Shown in pieces: positions 43,342-52,836 of a stretch of 64,000 nucleotides of DNA. Source of the DNA: Georhizobium profundi (GTDB lineage Bacteria > Pseudomonadota > Alphaproteobacteria > Rhizobiales > Rhizobiaceae); assembly GCF_003952725.1 (NCBI RefSeq), contig NZ_CP032509.1:3496001-3560000 (forward strand). The letters are read 5' to 3'. Positions within the stretch are counted from its first letter, which is position 1. Each line of letters opens with the position of its first letter. A model generated the notes under the pieces. It was not told where the DNA came from, did not search any database, and saw only the letters and a list, made by a program, of their open reading frames with translations. Made by a program: the position numbers and the translations under genes.

Positions 43342-44085
43342 TCAGAGATTGGCGTCGATGATTGCGGACATCTGCTCAATCGACATGTTCCCGGCATAGC
43401 GCTCGCCGTTGATGATGAAGGTCGGCGTAGACTGAACTTGGAATTCCTCTGCGGCTTTCTGCCTGACGGCATTCACATCATCCAGAAGTTCCTGGTTCGT
43501 CAAGCAAGCCTCGAAGGACTCTTGTGTAAAACCGGCCATCCGCGAAATCTGAAGCAGGGCGCCGCGCGCATCCTGTGCAGCAGCCCAGCTCGACTGTTGT
43601 TCGAAAAGCATGTCGACCATCGGGAAATACTGTCCCTCTGGCGCGCAGCGAGCAAGCATCGCACCGGCGGCAGCGCGCGGATCGAAGGGGAAGTCGCGCA
43701 CGATGAAGCGCACTTGGCCGCCGTCGATATACTTCGTCTTCAGCGCATCGAAGGTCTCGTTATGGAACGACGCGCAGTGCGGGCAGGTCAAAGACATGTA
43801 TTCGACGATGGTTACCGGCGCATCGGCCTCGCCCAGAAACATCTCGGGCAGCGGGCCTTCCTCGAGCACGGCTTCCATATCGACGCTGCCCTGCGATGCA
43901 GGCGCTTCGACGGCAGCGGCCGAACCGGTGTCGGCCTGTGCGAGCTCGATCGGCGCTTCGTTCGTCGCCGTCTGCGAGTTGGCTTCATCGGCGCAGGCCG
44001 CGACGGCGAGCGCCATCAGGCTCACGGCGGCGAGGCGCGCGATTGTCTGGCGCTTGGCGGTTGGCGTCGCGATGCGGTTCGTCAT
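43342..44085 (-). CDS. DsbA-like thiol oxidoreductase lipoprotein
   Basis: A 247-residue exported protein. The signal ends in a lipobox (SLMALAVAACADEANS, cleavage before Cys), then an Ala/Glu linker. The thioredoxin-fold domain starts around residue 85 with VTIVEYMSLTCPHCASFHNE, where CPHC is the redox site; FIVRDFPFDPRA and VQSTPTFIINGERYAG hold the conserved cis-Pro region. It likely oxidises or shuffles disulfides in the periplasm, held at the membrane. BdbD/DsbA_4-type proteins are the closest match. Confidence 0.9.
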   Translation of the reverse strand: MTNRIATPTAKRQTIARLAAVSLMALAVAACADEANSQTATNEAPIELAQADTGSAAAVEAPASQGSVDMEAVLEEGPLPEMFLGEADAPVTIVEYMSLTCPHCASFHNETFDALKTKYIDGGQVRFIVRDFPFDPRAAAGAMLARCAPEGQYFPMVDMLFEQQSSWAAAQDARGALLQISRMAGFTQESFEACLTNQELLDDVNAVRQKAAEEFQVQSTPTFIINGERYAGNMSIEQMSAIIDANL

Positions 44086-44203
44086 GAGGCAATCAACCCT
44101 TTTTCACATGTCTGCGGTGGTACCGACCGATATAGTGACAATTGTGGCGGAACAAGAGAGCCTCAATCGCCGCGCTTCAACAAGGCGTGAGCCTATCGCC
44201 ACC

Positions 44204-44701
44204 TCAGCCGTGCTTCTTCTGGGTCATCACAGCCCTGCCAAGCTTTTCCAGAGCAGCCTTCAGTCGATCGTCTTCGATGTCGCCCAGCATTTTCGACAAA
44301 TGCTGGGCCTTGTCCTGCGGCAGCGGCGGGGCCCGTCGCTTCGGCCGGTTCAACGGTGTTACCGGCTTTTGGACGATCTTGATGCGCTGCACCGCCGGAA
44401 AGCCGAAGAAGCCGTTGATCCTGTCGATGAACTCACCCAGTTGATGGCTGAGAAACAAGGCGCGTGCGCCTTCGCAGGCGACAACCAGCGTGCCGGGCTC
44501 GAAGCCGCCATCCGCCTGTCCTTCGCTTGCGCGGCGCTGCCAGACGATCTTTTCTGGCTTCGTGCAGTCCGCAAATTCCGGCCCGGCAATATCTTCCCAG
44601 GAGCCGAGCAGCATCGTGTTGATGCCCGCCCGCTTGGCAAGGATCGGATCGACGAGACCATTGGCGATCTCGGCGATCTGGAAGAGCGTTTTGCGTCGCA
44701 T
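44204..44701 (-). CDS. DUF721 / DciA-like protein
   Basis: A 165-residue protein. The DUF721 domain runs from residue 5 (ANGLVDPILAKRAGINTMLL, GSWEDIAGPEFADCT) to about 110 (LVVACEGARALFLSHQLGEF, INGFFGFPAVQRIKIV). DciA helps load the replicative helicase in many bacteria, and DUF721 is the same family. It is divergent from mutY. The ATG at 44701 was chosen since the upstream frame runs into the mutY promoter region. Confidence 0.85.
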   Translation of the reverse strand: MRRKTLFQIAEIANGLVDPILAKRAGINTMLLGSWEDIAGPEFADCTKPEKIVWQRRASEGQADGGFEPGTLVVACEGARALFLSHQLGEFIDRINGFFGFPAVQRIKIVQKPVTPLNRPKRRAPPLPQDKAQHLSKMLGDIEDDRLKAALEKLGRAVMTQKKHG

Positions 44702-44815
44702 CGCGGCTTGTCGTTCCCGTGGAAAGCGGCTGAAGGCCGTGGTATCGAGCCGGTGATGAAGCTTCAATCCCCCCACCCTTACAGGATCGGCACCGCTGCC
44801 GAAAGGCTGGCCTGA

Positions 44816-45904
44816 ATGGCCCGGTCCGCTGCGCAATCCGCTCCGTCCGAGAGCATCGCCGATGCCCTTCTCGCCTGGTACGACAGGCACCACCGCGAGC
44901 TGCCATGGCGGGTCACACCCGACCGGCAGCAGGCGGGCGAGCGCGCCGATCCCTACCGGGTGTGGCTCTCTGAAATCATGCTGCAGCAGACAACCGTGCA
45001 GGCCGTCGGACCATTCTATGCGAAGTTTCTGGCGCTATGGCCAACGGTCGCCGATCTCGCCGCGGCCGATGAAGAAGACGTGCTGAAGGCCTGGGCAGGG
45101 CTCGGCTACTACTCGCGCGCCCGCAATCTGAAGCGCGCGGCTGAAGCGGTCGTGCACGATCATGGCGGCGCGTTTCCACCGGACGCTGCAGGGCTCCGCT
45201 CGCTGCCGGGCATCGGCGACTATACGGCCGGCGCCGTGGCTGCAATCGCCTTCAACCGCGCCGAGCCCGTCGTCGACGGCAATGTGGAGCGGGTCTTCAC
45301 CCGGCTCTTCGCCATCGAAACGCCCCTGCCCGCCGCCAAGCCCGAAATTCGGAGGCTGGTGGCGACGGAGGTTCCCGACGACCGTCCAGGAGACTTTGCC
45401 CAGGCGACCATGGATCTCGGTGCGACAATCTGCACGCCGCGACGGCCATCCTGCATCCTTTGCCCGCTGCGCGACCGCTGTATGGCGCTTCGCGATGGTG
45501 ATCCGGAGCGATTTCCATTGAAGGCGGCCAAGAAGGAAAAGCCGGTCCGGCGTGCTGCTGCCTTCGTCGCGGTCGATCCCGCCGGCGCTATACTGCTGCG
45601 CAAGCGCCCCGGCACGGGTCTGCTGGCCGGCATGAGCGAGGTGCCGACCTCCGAATTCACCGCGCGTCTCGATGGGGATACGTCGGTCGATGCCGCGCCG
45701 TTCCCGGCTGCCTGGACTCTTGCCGGCACGATTAAGCACGTCTTCACCCATTTCGAATTGCGGCTCGACGTCTACCGGGCCGAGCTCTCCGAAAGGCCTG
45801 CGACCAACATCGGCTGGTGGTCGACCCGTGACGACATTTCAGGCGAAGCTTTGCCGACTGTCATGAAGAAGGCGCTTGCCTGCGCTATCCCCGACATCTT
45901 CTGA
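44816..45904 (+). CDS. mutY: A/G-specific adenine glycosylase MutY
   Basis: A 362-residue base-excision enzyme that removes A opposite 8-oxoG. HhH-GPD core: VWLSEIMLQQTTVQAVGPFY, LGYYSRARNLKRAA, LRSLPGIGDYTAGAVAAIAF with catalytic Asp in PVVDGNVERVF. The [4Fe-4S] loop is CTPRRPSCILCPLRDRC (C-X6-C-X2-C-X5-C). The C-terminal NUDIX-like domain ends with HVFTHFELRLDVY, used for 8-oxoG recognition. Confidence 0.96.
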   Translation: MARSAAQSAPSESIADALLAWYDRHHRELPWRVTPDRQQAGERADPYRVWLSEIMLQQTTVQAVGPFYAKFLALWPTVADLAAADEEDVLKAWAGLGYYSRARNLKRAAEAVVHDHGGAFPPDAAGLRSLPGIGDYTAGAVAAIAFNRAEPVVDGNVERVFTRLFAIETPLPAAKPEIRRLVATEVPDDRPGDFAQATMDLGATICTPRRPSCILCPLRDRCMALRDGDPERFPLKAAKKEKPVRRAAAFVAVDPAGAILLRKRPGTGLLAGMSEVPTSEFTARLDGDTSVDAAPFPAAWTLAGTIKHVFTHFELRLDVYRAELSERPATNIGWWSTRDDISGEALPTVMKKALACAIPDIF

Positions 45905-45928
45905 CCCTCTCACTATTCGGACTTGTTC

Positions 45929-46543
45929 ATGACCAATGCCATCCGCCACATCGTGTTCGACATCGGCAAGGTGCTGATCCATTATGATCCCGACCTGCCC
46001 TACAAGCGCCTGATCCCCGATGAGGCGGAGCGGCAGCGCTTCTTTGCCGAAATCTGCACGCATGAATGGAACCTCGAGCAGGATCGCGGCCGCACGTGGG
46101 AGGAAGCCGAGACGCTTCTGATCGCCACGCACCCGGACCACGCCGAACACATCCGCGCCTTTCGGCAGCACTGGCACGAGATGGTGCCGCACGCCTATGA
46201 GGGTAGCGTCGACATCATGCTGGGCCTGATCGATGCCGGGCATGACGTGACGATGCTGACGAATTTTGCCGCCGATACCTTCGCTGAGGCCAGAAAGCGC
46301 TTCGATTTCCTCAACAGGCCGCGCGGGGTCACGGTTTCGGGCGAGATCAAAGTCATCAAACCGGATCGGGCGATCTACGACATCCACGCCGAGACTTTCG
46401 GCCTCGATCCGGCGGCATCGCTCTTCATCGACGACACGCTGGCCAATGTTCAAGGCGCGATCGACGCCGGCTGGCAGGCCGTGCACTTCCAGAACGCCAA
46501 AACGCTCAAGGCGGACCTTGAGCGTTTCGGCCTCTCGACGTGA
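45929..46543 (+). CDS. HAD-superfamily hydrolase (YihX-like)
   Basis: A 204-residue HAD-IA phosphatase. Motif I is HIVFDIGKVLIHYDPD (DxG variant instead of DxD), motif II is VTMLTNFAADTF, motif III VIKPDRAIYD and motif IV SLFIDDTLANVQGA. YihX-type proteins hydrolyse sugar phosphates such as glucose-1-phosphate. It starts 25 bases after mutY and is probably co-transcribed. Confidence 0.9.
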   Translation: MTNAIRHIVFDIGKVLIHYDPDLPYKRLIPDEAERQRFFAEICTHEWNLEQDRGRTWEEAETLLIATHPDHAEHIRAFRQHWHEMVPHAYEGSVDIMLGLIDAGHDVTMLTNFAADTFAEARKRFDFLNRPRGVTVSGEIKVIKPDRAIYDIHAETFGLDPAASLFIDDTLANVQGAIDAGWQAVHFQNAKTLKADLERFGLST

Positions 46544-46616
46544 CTGGAGGTACTCACACCGTCGAGGGGTTCTTGGGGGCGGCGTCTATCTCGACGCTGC
46601 CTATGAAGTCTTTCGA

Positions 46617-47783
<1,167 letters not shown>

Positions 47784-47961
47784 TTACTCGGAACAACTTG
47801 TCCTCATGGTTGACGAATATGGTTACGAAAGCCTGAAGCCCGATCGATTTATGCGCCGATCGATCACGAGTCATGCGGGCGCTGAGGGTGTTCGAAGGCC
47901 ACGGCGCATGATATGCGGGCCGCAAATTCCAAAGATTGTCGAGTGAGAAAGCCTGCGCGCC

Positions 47962-48651
47962 ATGGACGGACTGGACCTCATCATATTCGATTGCGACGGC
48001 GTGCTCGTCGATTCCGAGATCATCGCAGCGGAAGTCGAGGCGCGTATCCTGACCGAGGCAGGCTATCCTGTCGAGGCTGGCGAAATGGCCGAGCGCTTCG
48101 CGGGCCTGACCTGGAAAGACATTCTGCTGACGGTCGAGCGCGAAGCGTCGATACCGCTTCAGGCGACACTGCTTGAAAAGTCCGAAAAGCTTCTCGACGA
48201 AAAGCTGGCCAAGAGCGTGAAAGCGATCGAGGGCGTGGCAACGGCACTGCGCCAGCTCGATGCGCCCCGGTGCATCTGCTCGAACTCTTCGACGAAGCGG
48301 CTCGAGATCATGCTGAAGCGCACGCAGCTTTGGGACAGTTTTGCGCCGAACATCTATTCGGCCAAGTCACTCGGCGAAAACCGCACCAAGCCGAAGCCCG
48401 ACATTTTCCTGCACGGCGCCGAGCAGATGAAGGCGGACCCTGCCCGCGTCATCGTGATCGAGGACTCCGTCCACGGCGTTACGGCGGCGCAAGCCGCCGG
48501 CATGCGGGTCATCGGCTTTACCGGCGCCTCGCACGCCTATCCGGCGCTTGCCGGGCGGCTGATGGACGCCGGTGCCCAGACGGTCGTGTCTCGGATGGCG
48601 GATTTGCCGGCAACCGTGAAGGCACTTGCCGGCTGGTCGGAACTCATCTGA
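47962..48651 (+). CDS. HAD-superfamily phosphatase (HAD-IA)
   Basis: A 229-residue phosphatase: motif I LIIFDCDGVLVDSEIIAAEV, motif II CICSNSSTKRLEIML, motif III KPKPDIFLHGAEQM, motif IV VIVIEDSVHGVTAAQAAGM. It resembles the phosphoglycolate phosphatase/beta-phosphoglucomutase group; the substrate is open. Divergent from ccrM with a 196-base shared promoter region. Confidence 0.92.
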   Translation: MDGLDLIIFDCDGVLVDSEIIAAEVEARILTEAGYPVEAGEMAERFAGLTWKDILLTVEREASIPLQATLLEKSEKLLDEKLAKSVKAIEGVATALRQLDAPRCICSNSSTKRLEIMLKRTQLWDSFAPNIYSAKSLGENRTKPKPDIFLHGAEQMKADPARVIVIEDSVHGVTAAQAAGMRVIGFTGASHAYPALAGRLMDAGAQTVVSRMADLPATVKALAGWSELI

Positions 48652-48675
48652 GTCCCGACGGTCGGCTCGTTGCGC

Positions 48676-49230
48676 TTACGGCGTGTCGTACGGGCCTTCG
48701 TCAAATCCCACGAAAACGCGGACGCCACGCGCATTGGCGGCGGGAATACGGACATTGGTGTCCGAGAACAAAAACTGCCCGCTACCCTGGTCGACCGTGG
48801 CCGAGAAATTGGTGAGCTGGGAATAGAGAACCTCTTCACCGCGCACCGCTGCCACGCGGATCGGCATCTGGACCGTGCCGGGCGCACCCGCCGGACCAAC
48901 GACGATACGGCCGGCAGCGGTAACGTTCATGACGATCTCGCTGCCGCTCAGCGTGCACTGCCGTGTCGTTTCGGCAAGCGAGACCTGGTAGCGCACCTGC
49001 GCCGGGTCGCTCTGGTCGTTGCCGGCATAGGTGCGATAGAACGCAGTGCCGTCGCGCAGACCGACGGTGGGGCAAGTGCCCTGAACCACCGGCGTCGTTG
49101 CCGCAGCCGTATCCGGCCCGCCGCGCACTGCCGTGGCCAACGGACCGCTTCCCCCACCCGAGGGCGAACATGCCGCAAGCACGACCAGCGACATCAGCGC
49201 AGCACCACGACGAAGATTGAGAACTGACAC
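48676..49230 (-). CDS. Lipoprotein, unknown function
   Basis: A 184-residue lipoprotein. The signal segment ends LMSLVVLAACSPSGGG (lipobox LAAC). The mature part has a Cys pair (GTCPTVGL, RQCTLSGS) and beta-rich stretches (EIVMNVTAAGRIVVGPAGAP, VRVFVGFDEG). Similar small lipoproteins are widespread in Rhizobiales; no role known. Start is probably GTG 49230 behind GGAGG; the longer ATG frame would put the signal too far inside. Confidence 0.8.
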   Translation of the reverse strand: MSVLNLRRGAALMSLVVLAACSPSGGGSGPLATAVRGGPDTAAATTPVVQGTCPTVGLRDGTAFYRTYAGNDQSDPAQVRYQVSLAETTRQCTLSGSEIVMNVTAAGRIVVGPAGAPGTVQMPIRVAAVRGEEVLYSQLTNFSATVDQGSGQFLFSDTNVRIPAANARGVRVFVGFDEGPYDTP

Positions 49231-49435
49231 AGACAAGAGCCTCCGTTCTGACCGGTTGGTGGACGATATACACGAGGCGCGCTCCGCATCAAACGGCTTG
49301 CTAACCATATCCCAGCCCATCCGCGCCGCTTGGCGACGGTAGCCATCGGCCTTTCCTTGAACCATGGCGATGGTCTATAGGTCGCCGCGACCGTCTACGG
49401 CGGCCACTTCCTTCGCAGACATGGGAATCTTTTTC

Positions 49436-50851
49436 GTGGACTATGTTTCGACGCGGGGCAACGCTCCGGCTCTTGGCTTCAGCGATGCACTGCTTGCCGG
49501 CCTTGCCGGCGATGGCGGCCTCTACGTACCGCGCGAATGGCCGCAATTCTCCGTAGCCGACATCAAGGCCATGCGTGGCAAGACCTATCAGGACATCGCC
49601 TTCACCGTGATGCATCCGTTGGTCGGCAATGACATTTCATCCGAAGACCTGCGTCGGATGATCGACGAGGCCTATGCGACGTTCCGCCACGAAGCGATCG
49701 TGCCGCTCGTTCAGACCGGTGCGGACCGGTTCTTGATGGAGCTTTTCCACGGCCCGACGCTGGCGTTCAAGGACGTGGCGATGCAGTTGATCGCGCGCCT
49801 CATGGATCATGTGTTGATCGAGCGCGACCAGCGCGCCACGATCGTCGGCGCAACGTCGGGCGATACAGGTGCGGCGGCTGTCGAGGCCTTTGCCGGCCGC
49901 GACCGCACCGACATGTTCATCCTGTTTCCTATGGGCCGCGTCTCACCGGTGCAGCAGCGCCAGATGACGACGACCACGGCGGCCAATGTCCGCACACTGG
50001 CAATCGAGGGCAATTTCGACGACTGCCAGGACCTCGTGAAAGCGATGTTCGCCGACGCGCCGTTCCGCGACCGGGTCAGGCTGTCGGGCATCAATTCGAT
50101 TAACTGGGCACGGATCATGGCCCAGATCGTCTATTACTTTTCCTCGGCCGTATCGCTTGGCGCACCCGATCGTGCTGTCTCCTTCACGGTCCCGACCGGC
50201 AATTTCGGTGATATCTTCGCCGGTTACGCAGCCAAGCGCATGGGTCTTCCTGTCGAGAGGCTAGTGGTCGCAACCAACGAGAACGACATTCTCGCCCGCG
50301 CCTTCCAGACCGGCCGCTACGAGATGCAGTCGGTCGTCGCCACCACCTCGCCGTCCATGGACATCCAGATCTCGTCCAATTTCGAACGGCTTCTGTTCGA
50401 AACACTGGGCCGGGATGCGGAGCGGGTCCGGCAGGCAATGGCGCGGCTGAAACAGTCTCGCGCCTTCGACATCGAAGCTGATGCGCTCGCGGAAATTCGC
50501 GCGGGCTTCGGCGCCGGACGCGCCTCCATGGACGAGGTCGCGGCCGCGATCGGCTCCGTGTTCAAGACAACCGGCATGGTGATCGATCCGCACACTGCGA
50601 CCGGCATGCATGTCGCAGCGCGCGAATCGGTGGCGCAGGCACCGATGGTCACGCTTGCCACCGCACACCCGGCCAAATTCCCAGACGCCGTAAAATCTGC
50701 GTGTGGTATTGACCCGGCCTTGCCGGCGTGGCTCTCTGATCTCATGGACAGGGAGGAGCGCTTCGATACGCTGCCGGGCGACCTTTCCGCGGTCGAGGCC
50801 TATATCCTCGCCAACGCCCGTGCCGCCGATGGCCGGGCGCAGAAAGACTGA
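49436..50851 (+). CDS. thrC: Threonine synthase
   Basis: A PLP enzyme of 471 residues making threonine from phosphohomoserine. Start MDYVSTRGNAPALGFSDALL at GTG 49436 matches the rhizobial form; an ATG at 49421 adds five residues. FHGPTLAFKDVAMQLIARLM holds the PLP Lys, GATSGDTGAAAVEAFAGRD the phosphate loop, and TVPTGNFGDIFAGYAAKRMG another cofactor loop. Followed after six bases by the M16 peptidase gene. The homoserine kinase gene thrB is also in the window (58467). Confidence 0.95.
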   Translation: MDYVSTRGNAPALGFSDALLAGLAGDGGLYVPREWPQFSVADIKAMRGKTYQDIAFTVMHPLVGNDISSEDLRRMIDEAYATFRHEAIVPLVQTGADRFLMELFHGPTLAFKDVAMQLIARLMDHVLIERDQRATIVGATSGDTGAAAVEAFAGRDRTDMFILFPMGRVSPVQQRQMTTTTAANVRTLAIEGNFDDCQDLVKAMFADAPFRDRVRLSGINSINWARIMAQIVYYFSSAVSLGAPDRAVSFTVPTGNFGDIFAGYAAKRMGLPVERLVVATNENDILARAFQTGRYEMQSVVATTSPSMDIQISSNFERLLFETLGRDAERVRQAMARLKQSRAFDIEADALAEIRAGFGAGRASMDEVAAAIGSVFKTTGMVIDPHTATGMHVAARESVAQAPMVTLATAHPAKFPDAVKSACGIDPALPAWLSDLMDREERFDTLPGDLSAVEAYILANARAADGRAQKD

Positions 50852-50857
50852 GAGTTC

Positions 50858-52165
50858 ATGAGCGTACAATGTACCCGGCTTGCAAGCGGCCTGACAGTCG
50901 TGACCGAGATGATGCCTCATCTGGAGAGCGTCGCGCTCGGCGTCTGGATCAAGGCCGGTTCTCGCAACGAGACTGAAAATCAGCACGGCATCGCCCATCT
51001 GCTCGAACACATGGCCTTCAAAGGCACGGCGCGTCGCACCGCCCGCCAGATCGCCGAGCAGATCGAAAATGTCGGCGGCGAAGTCAACGCCTCGACCTCC
51101 GTCGAGACGACCGCCTATTACGCGCGTATCCTGAAGAACGACGTGCCGCTGGCCGTCGATATTCTCGCCGACATCCTCACCGAATCGAGCTTCGAGGAAG
51201 AAGAACTCGAGCGCGAACAGCACGTGATCCTTCAGGAAATCGGCGCTGCCAACGATACGCCAGACGATGTCGTGTTCGACCGGTTCTCCGAAGTCGCTTT
51301 CCGCGACCAGCCGCTCGGCCGCGCCATTCTCGGCACACCCGAGACGGTGAAATTGTTCACGCCGCAGGATCTGCGCCATTATCTCGACCGCCATTACACG
51401 AGCGAACGGATGATCATCGTCGCCGCGGGTGCGATCGATCATGACAGTTTCGTGCGCCAGGTCGAACAGCGTTTCGCCTCGATCCCTACGGGCGGCACCG
51501 ACAACAGCTTCGTCACGCCGGCGAAGTATATCGGCGGCGATTATCGCGAATCCCGCAATCTCATGGATGCGCAATTCCTGCTCGGTTTCGAGGGGCGCGC
51601 CTATCACGTGCGCGACTTCTACTGCTCGCAGCTCCTCGCCAACGTGCTTGGCGGCGGAATGTCGTCGCGGCTCTTCCAGAAGGTGCGTGAGGAGCGTGGC
51701 CTCTGCTATTCGGTCTATGCCTTCCATTGGGGCTTTTCCGACAGCGGCGTCTTCGGAATTCATGCGGCAACCGGCGGCGATGACCTGCCGGAACTGGTGC
51801 CGGTTCTGATCGAGGAACTGCGCAACGTCACCGAAAGCGTCGATGTGCAGGAGATCGACCGTGCGCGGGCGCAGACACGCGCGCAATTGCTGATGGCGCA
51901 GGAAAGTCCCGCCGCCCGTGCAAGCCAGATCGCGCGTCAGATGCTGCTTTACGGGCGCCCCATCCCCAACGAGGAGTTGATGGATCGGCTCGCCAATTTG
52001 ACCCCGGCGCGCCTGACGGACCTTGCCGGACGGCTGTTCTTCGACACCGTGCCGACCATTTCCGCGATCGGACCGCTGGAAAGCCTGCCGTCCTTCGAGG
52101 AAATCCGAAACAGCCTCTCGACGGGTCGTGGAGGCGCCGCATCCGCGCGCGCCGCCAGCGCCTGA
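50858..52165 (+). CDS. M16 family zinc peptidase (processing-peptidase type)
   Basis: A 435-residue M16B peptidase. HGIAHLLEHMAFKGTARR carries the inverted HxxEH zinc motif, followed by the downstream Glu in ILTESSFEEEELEREQHVIL. The C-terminal inactive half has YHVRDFYCSQLLANVLGGGM and VREERGLCYSVYAFHWGFSD. Rickettsial and rhizobial members resemble mitochondrial processing peptidase beta. Commonly found after thrC in Rhizobiales. Confidence 0.95.
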   Translation: MSVQCTRLASGLTVVTEMMPHLESVALGVWIKAGSRNETENQHGIAHLLEHMAFKGTARRTARQIAEQIENVGGEVNASTSVETTAYYARILKNDVPLAVDILADILTESSFEEEELEREQHVILQEIGAANDTPDDVVFDRFSEVAFRDQPLGRAILGTPETVKLFTPQDLRHYLDRHYTSERMIIVAAGAIDHDSFVRQVEQRFASIPTGGTDNSFVTPAKYIGGDYRESRNLMDAQFLLGFEGRAYHVRDFYCSQLLANVLGGGMSSRLFQKVREERGLCYSVYAFHWGFSDSGVFGIHAATGGDDLPELVPVLIEELRNVTESVDVQEIDRARAQTRAQLLMAQESPAARASQIARQMLLYGRPIPNEELMDRLANLTPARLTDLAGRLFFDTVPTISAIGPLESLPSFEEIRNSLSTGRGGAASARAASA

Positions 52166-52188
52166 CCGCGTCCGGCTAAGGCCCGGTC

Positions 52189-52836
52189 GTGTTCGGTTTC
52201 CTGTCTCGACGCAGCGATCCGCTTCCGGTCGAGACGCCCGACAGCTACATGCGCTTTCCTGCCCGCTCGGACTTTGCCGCATGGCGCGCGCTACGGATGG
52301 AAAGCCGCGCTTTCCTTCAGCCCTGGGAGCCGAGTTGGGCACCCGACGAACTGTCGCGCGTTTCGTTTCTCGGCCGCATCGGTCGATACGAGCGCGATTT
52401 CGCCGAGGGACACGCGATCCCGATGTTCCTCTTCCGCAAGTCGAACGACGAACTGATGGGCGGCTTGACCATCGGCTACATCCGCCGCGGAGCTGCCCAA
52501 AGCTGCATGGTCGGCTACTGGATGGGCGAGCGCTATGCCGGCCAGGGGCACATGTCGCGGGCGCTTCAGGCGCTCATTCCCCATATCTTTATGCAGCTGA
52601 AGTTGCACCGCATCGAGGCAGCCTGTATCCCCGACAACGAGCGAAGCATCAGGCTCCTTGAAAAGGCCGGATTTCGCCGGGAAGGCTACATGCGGGGCTA
52701 CCTCAAGATCGACGGCGTATGGCGCGACCACCTGCTCTACGCACGTCTGACGAACGATGCGGCTGCCGGCCGCTTCGAAACCGATCCGCACTCCGCGGAT
52801 ATCGGTTCGACTGTGATAAAGATCGAGGCTCGATGA
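52189..52836 (+). CDS. GNAT acetyltransferase (RimJ-like)
   Basis: A 215-residue N-acetyltransferase. MRFPARSDFAAWRALRMESR opens the GNAT fold; GGLTIGYIRRGAAQSCMVGY, GERYAGQGHMSRALQAL (acetyl-CoA loop) and LHRIEAACIPDNERSIRLLE with KAGFRREGYMRGYL end it. Resembles RimJ, which acetylates ribosomal protein S5 N-terminus. Start GTG 52189. Its stop overlaps the GGDEF/EAL start (ATGA), so the two are co-translated. Confidence 0.92.
   Translation: MFGFLSRRSDPLPVETPDSYMRFPARSDFAAWRALRMESRAFLQPWEPSWAPDELSRVSFLGRIGRYERDFAEGHAIPMFLFRKSNDELMGGLTIGYIRRGAAQSCMVGYWMGERYAGQGHMSRALQALIPHIFMQLKLHRIEAACIPDNERSIRLLEKAGFRREGYMRGYLKIDGVWRDHLLYARLTNDAAAGRFETDPHSADIGSTVIKIEAR

Noticed and set aside
50261..52342. 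693-codon minus-strand ORF opposite thrC and the M16 peptidase gene
   Set aside because: Shadow of two well-identified genes in GC-rich DNA; no domain or ribosome binding site.
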